Source: Suillus spraguei
Lineage: Eukaryota > Basidiomycota > Agaricomycetes > Boletales > Suillaceae
Reading direction: 5' to 3'
Assembly: GCA_016800925.1 (NCBI GenBank)
Contig: JABCPU010000082.1
Coordinates: 145,979 to 209,978 of the forward strand
DNA length: 64,000 nucleotides
The notes beneath the pieces are model-generated. The model was not told the DNA's origin. It was given only the letters and a program-made list of their open reading frames with translations, and searched no databases. The position numbers and the translations under genes were made by a program. Positions within the stretch are counted from its first letter, which is position 1, and every line of letters begins with the position of its first letter. This document shows positions 1 through 11,620 of the stretch, piece by piece.

Positions 1-66
1 CATTGACCTGGGTATGGATATGTACTACTAAACAAACGAGAACGCACTCCCCATCACCTACCACTA

Positions 67-650
67 CATGAAGCAACTGCCCTTGTTTCATACCTGTGCA
101 CCCATGGTATCAACACTACTGCAAGTCAATGTCCCCGAATTGTTCGATGGGCTCGTCTGTGAATTCCATATGGCCAAGTCGCACGATCAAGTTGGAAGGA
201 AAATGCTATGACACGTATGCCACGCATGGCCCGCAATGTAAAGGTAAGTCAGCACTACTTTGAATTGTGGTACTACAGCTAAAAAACGATACTCCAGCTT
301 TGTATTGATGACCAGATACAATTCAGCGAGGTTCAGTTTTATTTTCAGATAAACTTCGATTGAATTGTCAAGACTCTCGCTCTTGTATCCCTATATTCCA
401 TGCCTGATTACGACCTTCTACGAGAGTCTTACAATACATTATACTCATGCACACATCAAGGCAACGAAGCGCTCGTGGTTGTTGAGGTCTTCACAATTCA
501 AGCTGTCATTGCGATGGTCCCCATAAGCTCCCCAACAACCCAGAACTTCATTTCTTCCTTGTTGAAAAACCTGGTCTTGACGTTGCTCAGTTTGCAGGCC
601 ATGTTGATGAGGACAATGAGGACGGAGATGGAGATGATGAGGAGGTATAA
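67..650 (+). pseudogene. Decayed C-terminal part of a transposon-associated protein
   Basis: The stretch 296-650 reads as a protein tail with the order VQFYFQ, then TLALVSLYS, then ESYNTLYSCTHQGNEAL, then IAMVP, and, after a frame change near 540, FLVEKPGLDVAQF followed by an acidic tail ending at a stop at 648-650. From memory this order is typical of the C-terminus of a multicopy, transposon-associated protein in mushroom genomes; I cannot name the superfamily firmly. An in-frame stop just after QINFD and the frame change show it is broken. A second coding-like piece at 67-210 (starting MKQLPLFHTCAP) may be part of the same relic. No start or upstream exons are in the window. Confidence 0.45.
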
Positions 651-696
651 ATGTACATTTCAGAGTCTATTACACATGTCCTTGAACTACAACCAG

Positions 697-1426
697 TCAT
701 ACGACAAAATAGCCATCCAATAAGCTGTCTGTTTCACTCTCGGACTCCGTAGTACTGCCAGTGTCAACTTGAAAAGTACGGGGTGGAATGGTAGTTGTAG
801 ACATAGTGGCGCACACGACAAAATAGCCATCCAGTAGGCTGTCTGTTTCACTCTTGGACTCCATAGTACTGCCAGTGTCAACTTGAAAAGTACGGGGTGG
901 AATGGTAGTTGTAATGGGAGTTGTCGGGTTGTCGCCAGCATCGCTCTCAGACTCCGTTACAGTTACACTGCCAGTATCGACAGTTCGAAGTGGAATAGTA
1001 ATGGTAGTCAGATTGATGGTCGTGACTGTGGTATCTAGTTCACTCTCGGACTCTGTCACACTGCCAGTATCGAAAGTTTGAAGTGCCGTAGATGTAGGAC
1101 ACCTTCAAATGAGTCAATTCGATCAATAACGAAAATTAAGACAAATAACACACTCATGTATTAGCAGACTCTTTGAACCGTTGTTTAATGAGATGCTCTT
1201 GCTCTGGGTTTGTACGCCAGTATGCAGGATCAAGGAGGAGATCATCTGATGCTGTTATCAGACCTGGAGGCATGTCGGACTCAGAGACACTAATGCTATG
1301 GAAGATATACCTTTAACAGTTAAGTTTTTCAACAGATGGAATGTACCTCGTATCAGCATCGTAGCCTTCAATATCTGGATCAGACAACATGTCAAAAAAA
1401 TCTCGAACAGCCTGTGGTAGTGACAT
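697..1426 (-). CDS. Small acidic repeat protein, unknown function
   Basis: I do not recognise this gene. On the minus strand an ATG at 1426-1424 opens a frame beginning MSLPQAVRDFFDMLSD, followed after a likely intron (acceptor near 1315) by a second exon rich in acidic and polar residues that ends at TGA near 1155. A further frame at 1059-697 is Thr/Ser/Glu rich and carries two near-identical blocks containing PPRTFQVDTGST and ETDSLLDGYF. I could not find a convincing splice joining the second exon to this repeat frame, so it may be one gene with a missed intron, or two. The protein looks disordered, with no signal peptide or membrane segment. Confidence 0.3.
701..914. repeat. Two-copy 114-base tandem repeat
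   Basis: The block starting acgacaaaatagccatcca at 701 is repeated at 815 with a few base changes, giving a 114-base period (38 codons, in frame). The second copy diverges after about 100 bases. It duplicates the Thr/Ser/Glu-rich segment of the minus-strand frame. Confidence 0.85.
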
Positions 1427-1553
1427 AGCGTATGTGAAAGGGACTTAGTGAATTTCCAGTTGGTCTTACTAATCGGAGATTAAACTTATATAATGTCTTC
1501 CTTCTATCATCACTGCGCTACACAGACATAATTTCCATCTCGCTGTTAACATC

Positions 1554-3772
1554 ATGAATATACATAACACTCAGTCTTTTCAGAGCTTTCCAGGTAGTCT
1601 TTCACATCAGTTGAATCTGATAGACACACGTGAAACCCCCAACCAGTACAATTTCGTACCCCCATCTACCATGGATGGGTATGATTCTTCTTCCGTAGAC
1701 TCGTTGAGCATTTCGAGTGGGGGATCTTCATTCAGCTCTTTTTTCTCTAGAAACAGCAGCCACTAATCACTAGACTCACAGAATAGCGCATATATGCACC
1801 TCGAGAGCCAATTAGAGGATTCGAAACAGCATATACAGCTGCTTGAACAGCGGAACCAACAGCTTGCATGGGATAGAGATCTTCTTTCAGCACAAGTAGC
1901 AGCATTACAGTGGGTTGATTTATTTGAGTGATCTATCTACTGACTCATTTTGCAGGAGTTCATTTGTCATGCTTACCAACTCACTTGGACAAAATGGCCA
2001 CATTGTTGATACTGTTGCCACAAGCAGTGCCAATGAAGCAGACAGGGATCTCAGTCCTGATGATTACAAACATGTCAATTTTTGGACTTGCTCCAAGTGG
2101 ACGTTGCATGTTCAAGCTGAGAAAGCTGTTACAAAGCTAGGGTCCAGTTCCACAAGCACACAGCGGGGATTGACGAGGCTTGCAAAAGGCAAGAATGTTG
2201 CATGTCAATTCATTGAAGATGCTACTGGTGTGCCTGTCAATGGACACAGAGCAAAGGCTGCACATAGTGTGTTTACCACATACCTCCATCAGTTGAATCA
2301 AGCCGGTGTGAAACTGCCTAGCAGTTGGTCTCAAGTCCCTCTCGACCTCAAAGAGGGTTTCTACCATGCGATAAGGATGAATTATATTGAGTTCAGATAC
2401 TGCACTGACAACTGGAAAGCTGAGCATCTTGCAACACAGAACTACTCACAATGGTACAAATGCCACATTGAAGGCAATTGGAAGAGAGGATGATCAAAGC
2501 AACAACATCACAAGATGACGGCAAGGCTGCGGAATCATCAACATCGCTTGTAAAGAAGCCAAAAACCAGAGTGACAGCACCAGACGAGTCAGACCTTGAG
2601 TATATGGACATCGATATCCCACCTTGTGTCACCTCTAACCAATCTCCTGTTGTCATTGCCTCTCCCACTCATGACACTCTCAATGACTTCATAGATCCAG
2701 CACTAAAGGCTCTGAGTGCTTTCTCCAACCCAAATAATCCCCCATCATTCCCAATTGCTATTGCTGGCACCATCCCGGAGGCAAGAGAGTCGGAGCCTGT
2801 TGCTGTTCCTGCCACTACTACTAACATGCCTGCCACCATGGATGCACTCGCCGGATGTTCTAAGCCCTGTTCATCTCGCACGAATGAGGAGAAGAGCAGC
2901 CTTGTGATTCCAGAGGTAAGATCAAGATGGGTTCAATTAATCATTTCATTATTCTAACGTCACTTCTACTTTTTCTAAGGTGAAAAACCCACTGTTGTAA
3001 GTCTCAATATTTCTTGATTGATGGTCGAAGTACTAACAGCTGTTTGAATATCAGCAAAGCTAGGATCGCTGGTGTGTCGGGGACATTCCGACTTGGAGGG
3101 CCCACATACACAAGCACAGCACCGGCATCAAGCTCATCAAGTTCTTCGTCTATTCCTGCAACTCTGAGTCCATCAACTATTCCTGTGACTGTGAACATGA
3201 TTCCTGTGACAACAACCACAATTCCTGCAACTACAGACACGATTCCTGCAACCATGGATGTGATTCCCACGACCATGGATGTGATTAATGCGACCATGGA
3301 CATGATTCCTGCGACCACCACTATCATCACTAAGCCCAAGGCAAAACCAAAACCTCATCTGGTCAAAGCTACCACATCGCTGAAAGATCCAAATGCACCA
3401 AGCAAAGCCAAGGTGATGTGCATCCAGAAGACAATAAATGCACAGTGAGCCTATATTATTGATGCCAGAGAACTTATTCTAACAGTGCTTGACAGGAATT
3501 TATGCGCAGCTGCATGGAAATCCGCCGGAAATCTACTGGGCACAGCCAAACAATTCAAAGGATACTGGGAGCAACTTCCTGCTGCAGAGAAAGCAGTATG
3601 TGATTGTTTTGTTATTACTACTCGATGATCTGATGTACTCCTCAGGTATTTGAAGCGCAAGCTCAAACATTGGTACATTTTTTTCTACTATTAGTATACA
3701 AAAGCTAACTACTTTCTACAGTTGGCAACAAACACATTGGCAGCTACTAGTACCACTGCCAGTGGGCCTTGA
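1554..3772 (+). CDS. Multi-exon hypothetical protein with heptad repeat tract
   Basis: Function unknown. Exons can be followed by splice sites. A coiled-coil segment (ESQLEDSKQHIQLLEQ) near 1800-1905 splices at CA|GTGGGT into a segment containing FIEDATGVPVNG and YCTDNWKAEHLATQNYSQWY. Next is a Ser/Thr/Pro-rich segment (2480-2915) and then an exon with seven copies of a seven-residue unit like IPATMDV. The last exons encode a basic WKSAG...YWEQLPAAEKA segment, where three introns (acceptors near 3495, 3646 and 3720) join cleanly. The N-terminal exon from ATG 1554 is uncertain. Two defects are visible: the frame slips by one base near 2485, and a TGA at 3770-3772 is followed in frame by fourteen acidic codons to a TAG at 3815-3817, so the gene may be decaying. 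It probably belongs to an expanded mushroom gene family. Confidence 0.45.
3179..3325 (+). repeat. 21-base minisatellite (seven units)
   Basis: Seven consecutive 21-base units of the type attcctgcaaccatggatgt encode repeats of I-P-x-T-x-x-x inside the preceding hypothetical gene. The units have diverged by point changes while keeping the frame. Confidence 0.8.
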
Positions 3773-3817
3773 GGCAACACTGAGGAGGAGTTCGCTGGAT
3801 CTGATGGAGATGAGTAG

Positions 3818-4146
3818 TGGATGGCAGGTGCGAGTGTGGGTGTGCGCATTGGGATGTGGTAGGGATGCACGTTTCGAGCAGTGCATTTGTTTCTCTTTTA
3901 TTCAATGTGTTTTGCTCTGCATGGATGTGTTTTGTTGTATATCCTTCCATAGTGATATCTATCAATACCTATCAATATATTTATTTATTTATTTCTCTAT
4001 CAATGTGATTAAATTGCGAACGTAGAAACAGTTCAGAATGCGATCGAATGGGTTTCAATGTGTAAATATTTCTCTTTCAATGTGTACCAATGAGATCGAA
4101 AAAAGTCTCATTTTTGTTGTTACACATCGATGCAGATTAAAACATA
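3818..4146. other. AT-rich spacer
   Basis: No gene is visible. The stretch holds a short TTTA/ATTT run near 3975-4000. It ends in the ATA at 4144-4146 that is repeated on the other side of the Harbinger-like element. Confidence 0.5.
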
Positions 4147-4538
4147 GGGCCCGTTCGGCAACTGTTTGTTTGCATCTGTTTCATTTTTTTTCATCCATTT
4201 GCGTCCGATTCAAACAATGAAATGGAAAAATGTGTTTGGCAATGTGTTCGTTTCATTAGATATCTGTCATGCTGCATAATGCAGCGTCGCACTAGTACTC
4301 ATTTGCTCGCTCTAGTCAATCAAATATCCCACTGTCCCTACTCTGTCAACCACTACCAGTCTACTACCATGGCAATCTCTCTCTCGTCAGATACCAATTC
4401 ACTGCAGGAACCTCTGAGTCAAGATCAGGCTGTCAGTACCAAGAAGATTCCACAGAATGCAAAGTGGCTTTCAGGAGATGATGCAACACTCCTCGACTCT
4501 CTCAAGACTTTTGCTGATGGAAACTCAGCTGATAATGG

Positions 4539-4543
4539 CACCT
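4539..4543. repeat. Target-site duplication CACCT, left
   Basis: CACCT lies immediately before the left LTR and again at 12384-12388 immediately after the right LTR. This is the 5-base duplication expected of a Ty3/gypsy integrase and it keeps the host frame continuous across the insertion. Confidence 0.95.
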
Positions 4544-5271
4544 TGTCATATACCATACTTCTAATCTCAGATCCGACCATATCTGATCAGATCTGATCGA
4601 TTCCATATCCGTCCAGTCCACAGATCCTGTCTGGACCACCCATCCGAATGTGCTCACTTCTCGCACCTTAACTCCCTTGTGTATATCCACGTCTATCTCC
4701 TTTCGTCATTCCTCCTGTTTCCAGTATTCCGGCTATGTATATTTCCCTCCTATGTCACTGATCTGCTGTGCATTAACTAATAGACTTCCGTTACACTTCG
4801 TACATAGCCCTCAGTCCCGGACCTGTTGATTATCCGTCTCAGATACTTACAGTATATAAACCACTTGTAAATCTCTGTAGAACCTTAGTTCGAATATCAT
4901 TTTAGATTCTGCTCATTCTGCTTCCTCCGGACTTAAGCCACTTTCTGCTCTAAGTCACCTTCCGAGACTTAGGATTGATTCCTATAGTCTATATCTCCGA
5001 CTCTATCTTCGATAGTCTATCTCCGTTAGTTTCTAGTTAGGAACTCGTTCCAAAGCTAGTCTTAATCTTCGTTCCATTCTTATGTTCTGGATAACCTTCA
5101 GATGTATCATATCCGATACCTTCGAATGTCCGGATCCATCACGCAACCCCTTCTGGATCTTCGGACGAATAACTTCTCCCTGAAATAAGGGCATTACTCG
5201 AGAAAGGGGCACAGTGCACGAACTGAGGCCAAAGCCCTTCGAATCTCTCTACCTTGAGTACGGTCTTAACA
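4544..5271 (+). repeat. Left LTR
   Basis: 728 bases, TGTCATATACC to CTTAACA. It contains a TATA-like stretch (agtatataaacc) near 4851-4862, a plausible start for the element transcript. Compared with the right LTR it lacks about 38 bases between two ACTGATC repeats and carries many C-to-T and G-to-A changes at CpG. Confidence 0.95.
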
Positions 5272-5300
5272 GTATATTCGAACTCAAACCTTTCCAAGTA
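5272..5300 (+). other. Expected primer-binding site position, non-canonical
   Basis: Directly after the left LTR the sequence is GTATATTCGAACTC, without the TGG that marks a primer site for the 3' end of a tRNA. The TTCGAA core resembles the complement of a tRNA T-arm, so an internal tRNA site or self-priming is possible. This is inference only. Confidence 0.3.
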
Positions 5301-5421
5301 ACTTTTAAACCATTCCATATCATGCCTCCCCATAAAACTCAAAACACTCTCCGAGGAGCCGACTTGGTCCGATCCAATGAGATCCCACACCCATTGTCCA
5401 AACATTCACCAGTTTCTCTCA

Positions 5422-6612
5422 ATGCCGCGCAAGCATGAGCGACATAGGTCAAAGTATTTCCGCTCGTCAAGCCAGACCGGATCCGTAACACCAACTCGGA
5501 ACCCGGATGACCCAGACTTCAATTCGCGCCCGACCATTTGCTTTGACGATGAGCTGCACAGTAACCCACCAGATGATGAAGGTGATGATCCGGACAATGA
5601 GGACCGGATGACGAAGAACATAAAATCCACCTGAGCCCCAGGACCAGGTCCTAGCCCAACTATCCGTAGCCATCAATCACCTCGCTCGCAGTAGCCGTGT
5701 ACCCCCACCTCAGATGATAGCAAAGTCAAAATCCGTGAGCCGGATACCTTCGATGGGTCCGAACCTCGCAAGCTCCGGCATTCTTCGTCCAATGTGAGCT
5801 CAACTTCCAGAGCAAACCTAATGCTTTCCGTTCCGGACACGCTAAAGTCAATTTCGCCCAATCCTACCTTAAGGGTATGGCTCTCGAGTGGTTTGAACCG
5901 GATCTCCTTTCGGACGGATATAGCAACCGTCCGGACTGGATGGATGACTACTCCGAGTTCATGCTCGAGCTCCAAACCAATTTCGGACCACACGATCCCT
6001 CGGAGATGCAGAAATGCAGTTAGAACAACTCCACATGCGTGACGGACAGCGCATCAACAAGTACGTTGTAGAATTCCAGCGACTTGCCTCCCAAGTACGC
6101 GAATGGGGAGACGGAGCCCTACGACGCCAATTCTACAATGGACTTCCGGCCCGAATCAAAGATGAGATTAGTCGCATGGGTAAACCCACTACCCTTTCGG
6201 AGTTCAAGACTCTCGCCCAGACCATCGACGCCCGTTACTGGGACGGAGGGGCGAAGTCACCTGAGAGAGTAGAACCACCTCTTCCAATCCTCCCAGGCAG
6301 TCAACATCCGACCGGACGAATTCCAACTTCCCGGATCCGATATGCCCAAATTCAATAAACCCACATCCTCCACAACCTCCTCTGCCCCGAAAGTTTCGGA
6401 TCTTCCTAGCGTTGTTGGTGCGGATGGAAAGCTAACCACCCAGGAGCGTCAGAGGCGTATTGACAAAAGGCTCTGTATGTTCTGCAGCGGACCTGGTCAC
6501 ACTGCCGGGAATGCACCAAATCCACTTCGCGCGCTGCCAAAGGCCGCGCTACCGTGCTCACTCCAGAAACGGAACCGGAAGCCTCGGATGAGGCAAAAAA
6601 TTAGTCCGCGAC
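5422..6612 (+). pseudogene. gag: Retrotransposon gag region
   Basis: A frame from ATG 5422 (MPRKHERHRSKYFR) gives an acidic N-terminus. After frame changes the core reads REPDTFDGSEPRKL, then SYLKGMALEWFEPDLL, then YVVEFQRLASQVREWGD and YNGLPARIKDEI, the usual gypsy gag order. It ends with a CCHC knuckle: LCMFCSGPGHT in one frame and the final CREC in the next. The slip falls in GCCGGG, where one more C would restore the frame. Gag forms the particle and the knuckle binds element RNA. The frame closes at a TAG near 6602. Confidence 0.75.
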
Positions 6613-6689
6613 CCTCCTGACTCCGTACGGGATGAGGGTCGCATTGGCCCAACCCATGCAACGGAACTACGACTCAACCTGTAACTCTT

Positions 6690-9600
6690 CCTGATCCGAA
6701 CTCTCTGTGTCCATATGTCTCTCTTCCGTCTTTCTCCAATATATCTGACTTTCCGGCCCTCATAGACTGTGGTTCCTCCCACTGCTTCATAGACACTGAT
6801 TTCGTCCGAAAACATAAAATTCCTACCTATCAGATTCCTCCGCTTCCACTCCGTTTATTTGATGGTACATGCAATAACAATATTGTCGAAGCCATAAACT
6901 TATCCGTCCGATTCTCCTCCGGTGTAATCACTTCCGACACGTTCTACGTCACCCCTTTGGATTCCTCATGTTATATCGTTCTCGGATATAGCTGGCTCAC
7001 CCGACACAATCCGTTGATTGACTGGGTATTGGGCAGCATCGAGTTCCGAACTACTGAACAGGGAATGCCATTAACCCCATCCGCATCACGCTGCCTCCGG
7101 ACACACTGTCCATGGCAGGAAAATCCAATCCGACACCTCCGTTACCTTCGGGTATTCCATCCAAGGAAGATTCCTCCCCTCCAATATCTCCGTTGCCTCA
7201 GAGCACCCCATCCGTGGCAGAGACTCCGCCTCTGACCAAATCCGAACCCTCCGCTGGTACTTCAGTCCCTAACATATCGTTGATAAACGCAGTGGCCTTT
7301 TGCCGTGCCTGCAAGTTAGAAGGATCTACTCAGTTCAGCATCTACCTCCGTCCCTCCGAAGTAAATCTTCGATCCGCATCCGTATCATCCGATCCTCCAG
7401 ACCTCTCCAGAATCCCTTCCGAGTACCACGAATTTGCGGATGTCTTCGACAAAGGCAAAGCCGGACAACTTCCCCTCATCGACCCTACGATCTCAAGATT
7501 GAGTTGGAAGAAGGGGCTAGTCCGCCTCTCGGAACCATATATTCTCTTTCTCCGGTAGAGCTTGAGGCCCTCCGGAAGTTCCTTGATGAAAACATCTCGT
7601 CCGGACTCCTCCGTTCCTCATCTTCTCCCCACGGAGCCCCCGTCCTATTTGTCAAAAAGAAGGATGGATCCCTCCGCCTTTGTGTGGATTTCCGCGGTCT
7701 CAACCACATCACCAAGAAAGACCGATATCCGTTACCCCTCATTGCCGACCTCCTAGACTCCCCAAGCCGCGCTAAAGTTTATACCAAAATTGATCTCCGA
7801 TCCGCATATCACCTCGTCCGGATAACAGAAGGAGACGAATGGAAGACTTCCTTCCATACGCGCTATGGCTCCTATGAATGGTTGGTGATGCCGGAAGGCC
7901 TCACAAATGCTCCGGCAGCTTTCCAGCGCTTTGTCAATAGCGTGTTTGCCGATATGCTGGACGTATGTGTTGTTGTATATCTGGATGACATCCTTATCTA
8001 TTCCCAAGACCTTGCAAGTCATAAGGAACATGTCCGAGAAGTTTTACGACGTCTCCGTAAACACCGACTATATGCCAAACCCGAGAAATGTGAATTCCAT
8101 TCATCCTCCGTCGAATATCTTGGTTACCTCCTATCTCCGGATGGCTTGACAATGTCGTCGAGAAAATCCAGTCTATCATAGACTGGCCAGAACCTCGGAA
8201 AGTCAAGGACATCCAATCCTTCCTCGGATTCGCTAATTTCTATCGTCGTTTCATCTTCAACTACTCGGATATCGTGGTTCCCCTTACTCGACTCACTCGC
8301 AAGGGCGTCACTTGGGACTTTTCCGAGGACTGCCGGAAATCATTTGACGCACTCAAGAAAGCCTTACTCCGCTCCGGTGCTAACGCATTGGATTCCGAAT
8401 GTTCCTATAGTTGTGGAAACTGATGCCTCGGATTATGCTATCGCTGGAATACTATCCATTGTGTGCCCAGACTCGGAACTTGTCCGGTGGCATTTTACTC
8501 CGGACACTGTCCGGTGCAGAACTCAACTATGATGTCCATGATAAGGAACTACTAGCCATCTATGCTGCATTCCGAACCTGGCGCCATTACCTAGAAGGCT
8601 CGTCCGAGCCTATAGATGTGTCACGGACCACAAGAACCTTGAGTACTTCTCTACCACCAAACTGCTATCCCATCGTCAGGCCCGCTGGTCCGAGTTCCTC
8701 CATCAGTTCAACCTGTTATCCGTTACCGTCCTGGAAACTCGGAGTCAAGCCAGATTCCCTCACTAGACGATGGGACGTCTACCCTAAAGAGGGGGATAAG
8801 GACTATGCTCAGATTAACCCTCACAACCTCCGTCCAATATTTGCTTCGGAACAATTAGCTTCGTCCCTACGAGCTTCCATTTTAGCAACTCCGGTCCTTA
8901 GAGCAGCTGTTCTTATGGACACTGAACACCTCCGGAAAGACATTCTGATAGCACTCCCTAATGACCCCATTGCACAAACACATTTTCCGGTTCCTTCAGA
9001 TCCGAGATGGACAATAGACGATGGTGGATTCCTTTGTTGTGACAACCGCATCTACGTTCCGGATACCAATGATCTACGACTTCGCATCCTCCGGAATTGC
9101 CATGACCACCCCCTATCCGGACATTTTGGACAGAATCGTACTCTTGAGCTCATCCGACGCAACTATACCTGGCCCGGAGTACGAGCCTTTGTCAAAGAGT
9201 ATGTCAGATCCTGCACATCCTGCGCCCGAGCCAAAGTTCCGAGACATAAGCCCTACGGACTACTCAAGCAACTTCCCGTCCCGGAAAAACCATGGAATTC
9301 CATCTCTATGGATTTCATTGAACAACTTCCGGACTCATCCGGCTTTACAGCCATCCTCATCATCATAGATCGCTATCCAAGCAAGCCATATTCGTCCCGA
9401 CCCACGACACCATTACTTCTCCTGATCTCGCCTGCCTATTTCTCCTCCATGTCTTCTCTAAGCATGGAGTCCCATCCCATGTAACCTCGGATCGAGGAAC
9501 AGAGTTCGTATCCCACTTCTTCCGTTCCTTAGGAAAGGCATTGGACATGGTCCTACACTTCACATCCGGATATCATCCGGAAGGGGACGGACAAACAGAA

Positions 9601-10381
9601 CGTGCCAACCAAATGCTGGAACAGTACCTCCGGATCTACTGCAACTATCAGCAGGACAACTGGTCCGAGCTACTGCCCCTCGCAGAGTTCGCATACAATA
9701 ACGCTCCGAGTGCCACTACCGGAGTTTCACCTTTCTTCGCCAATAAAGGTTATCATCCGAACATTTCCATCCATCCGGAACGCGACCTATCCTCCATCCG
9801 TGCCCAGGAATATGCCCTAGACCTTAACAAACTTCACCAGTTCCTCCGAGATGAGATGTCCGAAGCTCAGAAACGCTATCAAGGACCTGCAGACGCTAAA
9901 AGACAACCGCTCCAGACTTCCGGATTGGAGAACAAGTCTTCGTCAAAGCCAAGTACTTCCGCTCCACTCGTCCATCGAAGAAACTTTCGGAAAAGAATTT
10001 GGGACCATTTGAAATTATATCCTGCCCGGGTACTCATTCCTTCGCCATCCGACTTCCGGATTCTATGCATTCCGTACATCCTGTTTTCCATGTCTCGCAG
10101 TTAGAGCCAGCAGTTCCGAACACCATTCCTAATCGCATCCAACCTCCTCCGCCACCAGTGAAGTCGACGGAGAACCAGAGTACGAGATATCCGAAATCCT
10201 GGACTCTAAACTGGACCGTCGTAGGCACCATTGCCAACTTCTATACCTCGTCCGTTGGTCCGGATACGAAGGAACGGACGAAGAAACTTCCTGGTTACTG
10301 GCCACAGAACTCGGAAATGCATCGGATCTTGTAGCGGATTTCCACTCAGCATATCCGGACAAGCCTGGTCCCATTGCTTGA
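6690..10381 (+). pseudogene. pol: Retrotransposon pol: protease, RT, RNase H, integrase, chromodomain
   Basis: The aspartic protease lies at about 6725-7030 (ALIDCGSSHCFID, then YIVLGYSWLTRHNP). Reverse transcriptase is at about 7510-8160 with the catalytic YLDD in [11 protein letters not shown] and [11 protein letters not shown] upstream. RNase H follows at about 8300-8640 ([13 protein letters not shown]; later [14 protein letters not shown] in another frame). Integrase spans about 8800-9900 with an HHCC finger (CHDHPLSGHFG ... SCTSCARAK) and DDE residues in ISMDFIEQLP, the D of TSDRGTEF and the E of PEGDGQTERANQM. A chromodomain (LLYLVRWSGYEGTDEETSW) ends at TGA 10379-10381; in chromoviruses it targets insertion to modified chromatin. 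At least seven frame changes break the polyprotein. Confidence 0.9.
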
Positions 10382-10438
10382 AAAGTACATAACGAAATAT
10401 AAGTACATTGAGGGCAGTAGCGGAAATCCGGATCTGGA

Positions 10439-11426
10439 CTAAGCACCAGTCTCCATTTCACCTCCGGCACCCCCAGTCTCCTCCCCAGTCCCATCTGCCA
10501 TCTCTCCTCCATTCTCATCCACCACCTCTTCCCCAATCTCCTCACCAGCGCCATCCTTGTCGGATCCGGCAGAAACAGAAAGCCTAAATCCGGTCCGGAT
10601 TTCCTCGATGAGCAGGGCCTGGAATTCCCTCTGTTGCTGGAGGAAGGCCTCCATGGTAGAGCTCATCCGCTCCATGGCAATCCGACTCCCTTCCGCCGCC
10701 GCAATACCATCTTGGAGAAGTCCATTGGTCCACGCCAACTCAGCAATGATGCCATTAGCAGCGGCCACCCAAGCCTGATCATCATACTCCACAACATCCT
10801 CATCTGTACCTTCGATAGTGACTGGATTAGAGAAGACATCCGCGTCCGCCACATCCGGAGTAGGACTCCTCTGACGGCGCTTGCCTTTGCCCTTCGGAGA
10901 CGGAGTACCAGCAGGACGCTGCCTCTTCCGGCCCTTGGGTCCCTTAACGAATCCGGGCCTTCCAGGACAAGTGGCCTTGTCCTTCCGGCAGACGTCACAG
11001 GACTTAATCTACGAAACGTCGAAATCAGTGGATCTGAAGTTTTTCGGACGACTCACCATGGCATTCTTCTCAGCATCACCCCACTGGCACATCCGGTCCT
11101 TAGTGACGCAACGGGAGCAGTACCCATCCTTTGCTCCAGATGCAGGAGCAGCCTTGGCCTTGCCAATCCATTAATATCCGGATCTGGAAGAGTCCACATC
11201 ACTCACCCGAGCCTCAATCAGTGCCTCCGCCTCTTTTCCTCCATTTCCCTCCGGATCTCCGCCAGCTCAATCTGCTTCAACTCCTCCTGCCTTTTCCGCT
11301 CCTCCGCCTCTTTCCGCTTCCGTTCCGCCTCGGCTTCCGCTGCAGCCTTAGCAGCAGCCAGTTGCTGTTCCAGATCCGCCACAAGTCAGCAGCAGACTTA
11401 GGGGCATCGGATTTCTTTCCAGACAT
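10439..11426 (-). CDS. Antisense accessory gene of the retrotransposon, coiled coil plus cysteine pairs
   Basis: The gene runs against pol, with its stop (10441-10439) only 57 bases from the pol stop. From ATG 11426 it starts MSGKKSDAPKSAADL, then a long Lys/Arg/Glu/Ala coiled coil containing EERKRQEELKQIELAE, then a cysteine module CSRCVTKDRMCQWGD. After an intron (GTGAGT at about 11054, acceptor near 11011) a second module reads CDVCRKDKATC, followed by a basic stretch and an acidic C-terminus around MERMSSTMEAFLQQQ. The two C-x2-C-x5/6-C modules look like a small zinc-binding domain. Two frame slips in the coiled-coil exon fall in GG runs. Base composition matches the element, so it is a long-term resident. 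Function unknown. Confidence 0.6.
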
Positions 11427-11605
11427 GTTGGAAAGCAAGTTTTGTTAACAGGATATGAAGTGGGGGTAGGAATCATTTCGGACGTCTGACGTCCGTATAT
11501 CTGTCGGATTACAGACTCAGCACTACAACCATCAAACTTCCCCATCGTCTCGCATTAATCTTGTCTGATCCGGATCGACGCTTCTTGTGCCTCAGGGGTT
11601 CGGCC

Positions 11606-11617
11606 CTAAGGGGGGGA
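11606..11617 (+). promoter_or_regulatory. Polypurine tract
   Basis: The G-rich run aagggggggata lies just before the right LTR, the place and composition of the plus-strand primer used by LTR retrotransposons. Confidence 0.8.
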
Positions 11618-11620
11618 TAC

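Noticed and set aside
3004..3358. Minus-strand reading frames with Val/Met or Cys/His/Arg repeats
   Set aside because: They are mirror images of the 21-base repeat in the plus-strand gene and have no support of their own.
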